From: Flavobacteriaceae bacterium | GTDB lineage: Bacteria; Bacteroidota; Bacteroidia; Flavobacteriales; Flavobacteriaceae | Direction of reading: 5' to 3' | Assembly (NCBI GenBank): GCA_002693605.1 | Contig: NZQO01000085.1 | Location: 1 to 8,776, forward strand | Length of the DNA stretch: 8,776 bases | In this document: one piece after another, positions 6,728 to 8,776 of the stretch | Layout: every line of letters starts with the position of its first letter | How positions within the stretch are numbered: position 1 is the first letter of the stretch | Notes under the pieces: model-generated | Database searches by the model: none | What the model was told of the DNA's origin: nothing | The model's input: the letters and a program-made list of their open reading frames with translations, nothing else | Translations under genes and position numbers: made by a program

Positions 6728-6817
6728 ATGACCATAGCGCAAATGGATACTGGCTGTCTTTCCCAGGGTGCCTATTTTATGGAGAGTAACGGCGAGGTTC
6801 CTATCGTAGCGGCATAA
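6728..6817 (+). pseudogene. Remnant: N-terminus of an MBL-fold metallo-hydrolase
   Basis: From ATG 6728-6730 there are 29 codons and a TAA at 6815-6817. The peptide carries TGCLSQGAYF (residues 8-17) and ESNGE (19-23) followed by VPIV. From memory this closely resembles the first residues of the Bacteroidota MBL-fold hydrolase / persulfide-dioxygenase-like proteins, which begin M-x-I-E-Q-I-Y-TGCLAQGAYY, then I-ESNGE-A-A-I-I-D-P. The zinc-binding HxHxDH region and everything after the first strands is absent, because the stop is followed at once by the terminator of the converging gene. This is a deletion, not a frameshift: no later part of the protein remains in any frame downstream. A functional 29-residue peptide is possible but less likely. 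Confidence 0.65.
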
Positions 6818-6844
6818 AAAAAGCCCCTTCGCAAAGAAGGGGCT
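6815..6844 (-). terminator. Terminator of the four-helix-bundle protein gene
   Basis: A perfect 9-bp stem, AGCCCCTTC (6822-6830) with GAAGGGGCT (6836-6844), has a 5-base loop. The A-run at 6816-6822 gives the T-tract for minus-strand transcripts. It sits 22 bases after the stop of the minus-strand gene. Its A-run overlaps the stop codon of the hydrolase remnant on the other strand. Confidence 0.92.
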
Positions 6845-6866
6845 CTTGAGTTGATTTCGCGCCTAA

Positions 6867-7355
6867 TTACAGCTTATGGTCGTCGGCCAGATCTTCCAGG
6901 TTCTTTACCTTCGAGAGGGTTTGGCGAATTTCGGACGCTTGTTTGGTTAAAACCGATTCGATGTTATTTGGAAACCTGTTGTTCTTTAAGGTTTCCTCAT
7001 ATTCCTCCACGCTGGCTTTTTCGCCACGGATGCATTCCTCGAGAACGGCTTCGTCATCGTTGCCGGCAACGGCACTTTTAATGTCGATCCAAGTTCGGTG
7101 CAGGCTTCCGGTAGTGCTTCCGCTATCCTTGGGGGTTTCGTTAAGGTTGCGCAATTCATGGGTAAGCTCGGTGGCAAAACGATTGCGCTGTGCTGCCTGC
7201 TGCTTGAGGAAATTTTTGAGACGGGCGTTCTCGGCATTGTCCATCGCCTTGGAAAAGCCTTTTTCGGCATCGTAATTTTTTTCTAGCAATCCCTGCAGGT
7301 TGTCCACTATATTGTCGTGTGAATCTTCCCTGGCTTCTTCTCGTGTTGTTTTCAT
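6867..7355 (-). CDS. PA2169 family (DUF2383) four-helix-bundle protein
   Basis: A 162-residue soluble, almost entirely helical protein of the ferritin-like DUF2383/PA2169 family (members about 150 residues). The start at ATG 7353-7355 is chosen because the family sequence begins about there. An upstream in-frame ATG would add a hydrophobic, AT-rich stretch that looks like translated promoter DNA. Helices are apparent at about 12-38, 41-71, 88-123 and 129-157. The segment SLHRTWIDIKSAVAG (84-98) and the following ECIRGEKASVEEYE (107-120) are the most family-like. Acidic residues could bind metal as in ferritin-like folds, but this is inference. The function is unknown, and a stress role is often assumed. 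A weak -7-like TATCTTCA lies at 7381-7388 on the minus strand. A divergent small gene starts 216 bp away. Confidence 0.85.
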   Translation of the reverse strand: MKTTREEAREDSHDNIVDNLQGLLEKNYDAEKGFSKAMDNAENARLKNFLKQQAAQRNRFATELTHELRNLNETPKDSGSTTGSLHRTWIDIKSAVAGNDDEAVLEECIRGEKASVEEYEETLKNNRFPNNIESVLTKQASEIRQTLSKVKNLEDLADDHKL

Positions 7356-7483
7356 AATCGAATAATTTTTTAAGTTTTTATGAAGATACAAAGGCACTTC
7401 AAAAAAAAATAGTAACGTTTTGCCAATTGAGAACTGTTTAACATTTAAAGGGTTAACCATCAAATTCAGAATTTAATGCTTCG

Positions 7484-7501
7484 TTAACATGTACTTGTTA
7501 A
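7484..7501. promoter_or_regulatory. 18-bp near-perfect dyad, candidate operator
   Basis: TTAACATGTACTTGTTAA is a palindrome at 16 of 18 positions (TTAACA-T-GTAC-T-TGTTAA). It lies in the 216-bp divergent spacer between the four-helix-bundle gene and the small hydrophilic gene, about 70 bp before the start of the latter. A perfect 8-bp palindrome GGTTAACC (7451-7458) lies nearby. The shape fits a dimeric regulator site, but the spacer is AT-rich and no partner regulator is in the window. Confidence 0.4.
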
Positions 7502-7571
7502 GGTATTATAATATTCTTCGCGTATCGAGGTAATAAACGTACCTTTAATAGGAACCCAAAAATATTGTATT

Positions 7572-7724
7572 ATGAAAAATAGCGATAAGGATACCGAGCG
7601 AAAGCGCAAGCAGGGCATTGAGGAAAGTGCCATAAACCATAAGGAAAAGGAAAGTGACGGGCGCGAAATCAACTACCAGCAAAAGCAGCGCCAGGAACAA
7701 CATCAGCCCCGTGACACGGCCTAA
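7572..7724 (+). CDS. Small, highly charged 50-residue hypothetical protein
   Basis: ATG 7572-7574 to TAA 7722-7724 encodes 50 residues made mostly of Lys, Arg, Glu, Asp and Gln, with Gln-rich NYQQKQRQEQHQ (34-45). It has no hydrophobic core, no cysteine and no aromatic residue except one tyrosine, so it is probably disordered. Reasons to accept it as a gene: its GC-richer, codon-like composition against AT-rich flanks, a start about 20 bases after a -7-like TACCTTTA, and a clean terminator shortly after the stop. It is divergent from the four-helix-bundle gene, so the two may share regulation. I do not recognise a family. A stress-related hydrophilin-type role is a guess. Confidence 0.65.
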   Translation: MKNSDKDTERKRKQGIEESAINHKEKESDGREINYQQKQRQEQHQPRDTA

Positions 7725-7734
7725 CGGTTAGGCC
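7718..7734 (+). repeat. 17-bp perfect palindrome across the small gene's stop codon
   Basis: GGCCTAACGGTTAGGCC has 8-bp arms around one central base and contains the TAA stop. In RNA it can form a 6-bp hairpin with a 5-base loop. It has no T-tract, and the real terminator follows about 20 bases later. It may protect the 3' end of the message or bind a protein. Confidence 0.5.
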
Positions 7735-7753
7735 AAATCATACTAAAATGTCC

Positions 7754-7780
7754 AACCTCCCAGTACGGGAGGTTTTTTTA
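7754..7780 (+). terminator. Rho-independent terminator after the small protein gene
   Basis: AACCTCCC (7754-7761) pairs with GGGAGGTT (7767-7774) around a 5-base loop and is followed by T to 7779. It separates the small gene from the secreted DUF4397 protein gene. Confidence 0.92.
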
Positions 7781-7809
7781 TTAAATGTTAAATAAAACAT
7801 AACCAACAG

Positions 7810-7838
7810 TTTCCTAGCTTTAAAAGTGTTTAACTTTG
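7810..7838 (+). promoter_or_regulatory. Promoter of the DUF4397 protein gene
   Basis: TAACTTTG at 7831-7838 is a perfect TAnnTTTG -7 element, 28 bases before the ATG at 7867. A TTTC at 7810-7813, 17 bases upstream of it, is a passable -33 element. The terminator just upstream makes an independent promoter here necessary. Confidence 0.6.
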
Positions 7839-7866
7839 AACCGAAAACATTAAACAACATAAAGCT

Positions 7867-8776
7867 ATGAAAAATCTTATCTTATTAGTACTGACCTTGG
7901 GAATGATCCAAGCCCTGCTTGCCCAAACGGCAAGTGTGCAAGTAATCCATAACAGCGCCGACGCCCTAGCGGCAGAGGTAGATGTGTATGTAAATTCCGA
8001 TTTGGCGCTCGACGATTTCGCCTTTCGTACAGCTACCGAATTTCTTGAATTGCCCGCCGGCGTGCAAATCGAACTCTCGGTGGCGCCCGGTAACAGCACA
8101 AGTGTAAACGACGCCCTGCTAACGGTACCCGTAACCCTAATGGCTAACGAGAATTACGTAGTAGTGGCCAACGGAATCGTGAGCGCTTCGGGGTACAATC
8201 CTGCGCCCCCACTGTCGCTCGATCTATATCCTATGGCGAAAACTGAAGCCGCTACAGCAACGAACACCGAAATCCTCGTACACCACGGGTCTACCGATGC
8301 CCCCACAGTGGATATCGTGGAAACTGGAGCGGGAGCCGGCACTGTCATAGACAATATATCGTATCCCGAATTTGAGGGGTACCTTGACTTGCCAACGGCC
8401 GACTATGTTATCGCAGTTACCGATGAAACGGGTAGTGTTACCGTAGCCTCATACGACCTTCCACTGGAAACATTGGGGCTGGATGGAGCCGCTGTAACTG
8501 CGGTTGCTTCCGGATTTTTAGATCCATCGAGCAATAGTGATGGTCCCGCCTTCGGAATTTGGGTCGCTACCGCTGCGGGTGGACCCCTGGTACAATTGCC
8601 TACCGCTACCGCACAAGTACAGGTTATCCACAACTCACCCGATGCCCTGGCAGAGGAAGTGGACGTATATGTTGATGGTGCACTAGCATTGGATGATTTT
8701 GCTTTCCGAACCGCCACCCCATTCATCAATTTAAACGCAGGGGTAGAGATTGAACTTGCCGTTGCCCCTGGAAACA
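7867..8776 (+). CDS. Secreted DUF4397-repeat protein (3' end outside window)
   Basis: The visible 303 residues begin with a signal peptide (MKNLILLVLTLGMIQALLAQ), so the protein is exported. Three DUF4397-like units follow. Unit A at about 24-124 starts VQVIHNSADALAAEVDVYV. A more diverged unit at about 134-245 starts ILVHHGSTDAPTVDI. A second A-type unit starts at 251 with VQVIHNSPDALAEEVDVYV and runs off the edge. The period between A units is 227 residues. Units share the pattern V-x-H-x-S-x-D-A ... VD-(V/I) ... DD/DN-(F/I)-x-(F/Y) ... LPA, typical of a beta-sandwich. The role is unknown, probably adhesion or carbohydrate/matrix contact outside the cell. In flavobacteria such proteins often end in a type IX secretion C-terminal domain, but that part is not visible. 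Confidence 0.9.
   Translation, partial: MKNLILLVLTLGMIQALLAQTASVQVIHNSADALAAEVDVYVNSDLALDDFAFRTATEFLELPAGVQIELSVAPGNSTSVNDALLTVPVTLMANENYVVVANGIVSASGYNPAPPLSLDLYPMAKTEAATATNTEILVHHGSTDAPTVDIVETGAGAGTVIDNISYPEFEGYLDLPTADYVIAVTDETGSVTVASYDLPLETLGLDGAAVTAVASGFLDPSSNSDGPAFGIWVATAAGGPLVQLPTATAQVQVIHNSPDALAEEVDVYVDGALALDDFAFRTATPFINLNAGVEIELAVAPGN
7936..8037 (+). repeat. DUF4397 long repeat, copy 1 (core)
   Basis: Codons 24-57 of the secreted protein. In protein, 29 of 34 residues equal those of the copy 681 bp downstream, yet in 23 of those 29 matching positions the codon differs. Confidence 0.9.
8617..8718 (+). repeat. DUF4397 long repeat, copy 2 (core)
   Basis: Codons 251-284 of the secreted protein, in register with copy 1. 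The five amino-acid differences from copy 1 are Ala/Pro, Ala/Glu, Asn/Asp, Ser/Gly and Asp/Ala. The similarity continues after this core (LNAGVEIELAVAPGN against LPAGVQIELSVAPGN) up to the window edge. Confidence 0.9.

Noticed and set aside
7356..7463. N-terminal extension of the DUF2383 protein
   Set aside because: The extra 36 residues come from AT-rich DNA with a poly-A run and promoter-like elements, and family members start near MKTTREEAR.
7484..7672. Minus-strand open frame of 62 codons opposite the small hydrophilic gene
   Set aside because: The plus frame is supported by a -7-like element and a terminator, while the minus frame has neither and yields a Ser/Leu-rich shadow peptide.
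8403..8729. Minus-strand open frame of 108 codons inside the DUF4397 gene
   Set aside because: The Thr/Ser/Ala-rich translation is the reverse shadow of the repeat-containing secreted protein, and a similar shadow opposite copy 1 (7830-8099) arises from the same repeats.

Overview
The window looks like chromosomal DNA of a marine-type Flavobacteriaceae (Bacteroidota). The signs are several perfect matches to the Bacteroidota promoter element TAnnTTTG, starts without clear Shine-Dalgarno sequences, a bacillithiol gene, an arginase-family HutG next to HutI, a secreted DUF4397-repeat protein, and short intergenic regions closed by compact GC hairpins. Most genes are housekeeping or metabolic. 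I see no phage, CRISPR array, insertion sequence or defence island.

Left part (1-2018, minus strand): the end of a histidine-utilisation operon. hutI (imidazolonepropionase) is followed, with a 4-bp stop/start overlap, by hutG (arginase-family formimidoylglutamase), which runs off the left edge. Together they convert imidazolonepropionate to formiminoglutamate and then to glutamate. A 146-bp divergent spacer holds a long inverted repeat.

Middle (2165-5435, plus strand): a trans-sulfuration-type PLP enzyme overlaps bshB1 (bacillithiol deacetylase) by 4 bp, suggesting a thiol-metabolism operon. A tRNA-His(GTG) with its own promoter and terminator follows, then an AI-2E/PerM-family membrane protein. 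A terminator hairpin separates it from a convergent M28-family lipoprotein peptidase (5456-6466, minus).

Right part (6467-8776): a 400-bp gap holds what looks like a wrecked gene. A good promoter and the first codons of a metallo-beta-lactamase-fold hydrolase are followed by an early stop at the terminator of the next gene. A shorter GC-richer open stretch in the same gap may be a second relic. Next come a PA2169/DUF2383 four-helix-bundle protein (minus) and, divergently, a 50-residue very hydrophilic small protein (plus). An 18-bp near-perfect dyad lies between them. The window ends inside a secreted DUF4397-repeat protein whose two visible long repeats are almost identical in protein but use different codons nearly everywhere.

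No clearly new multi-gene system is present. The best leads are the gene remnant at 6728-6817, the codon-diverged repeats at 7936-8718, and the dyad and inverted-repeat elements in the two divergent promoter regions.
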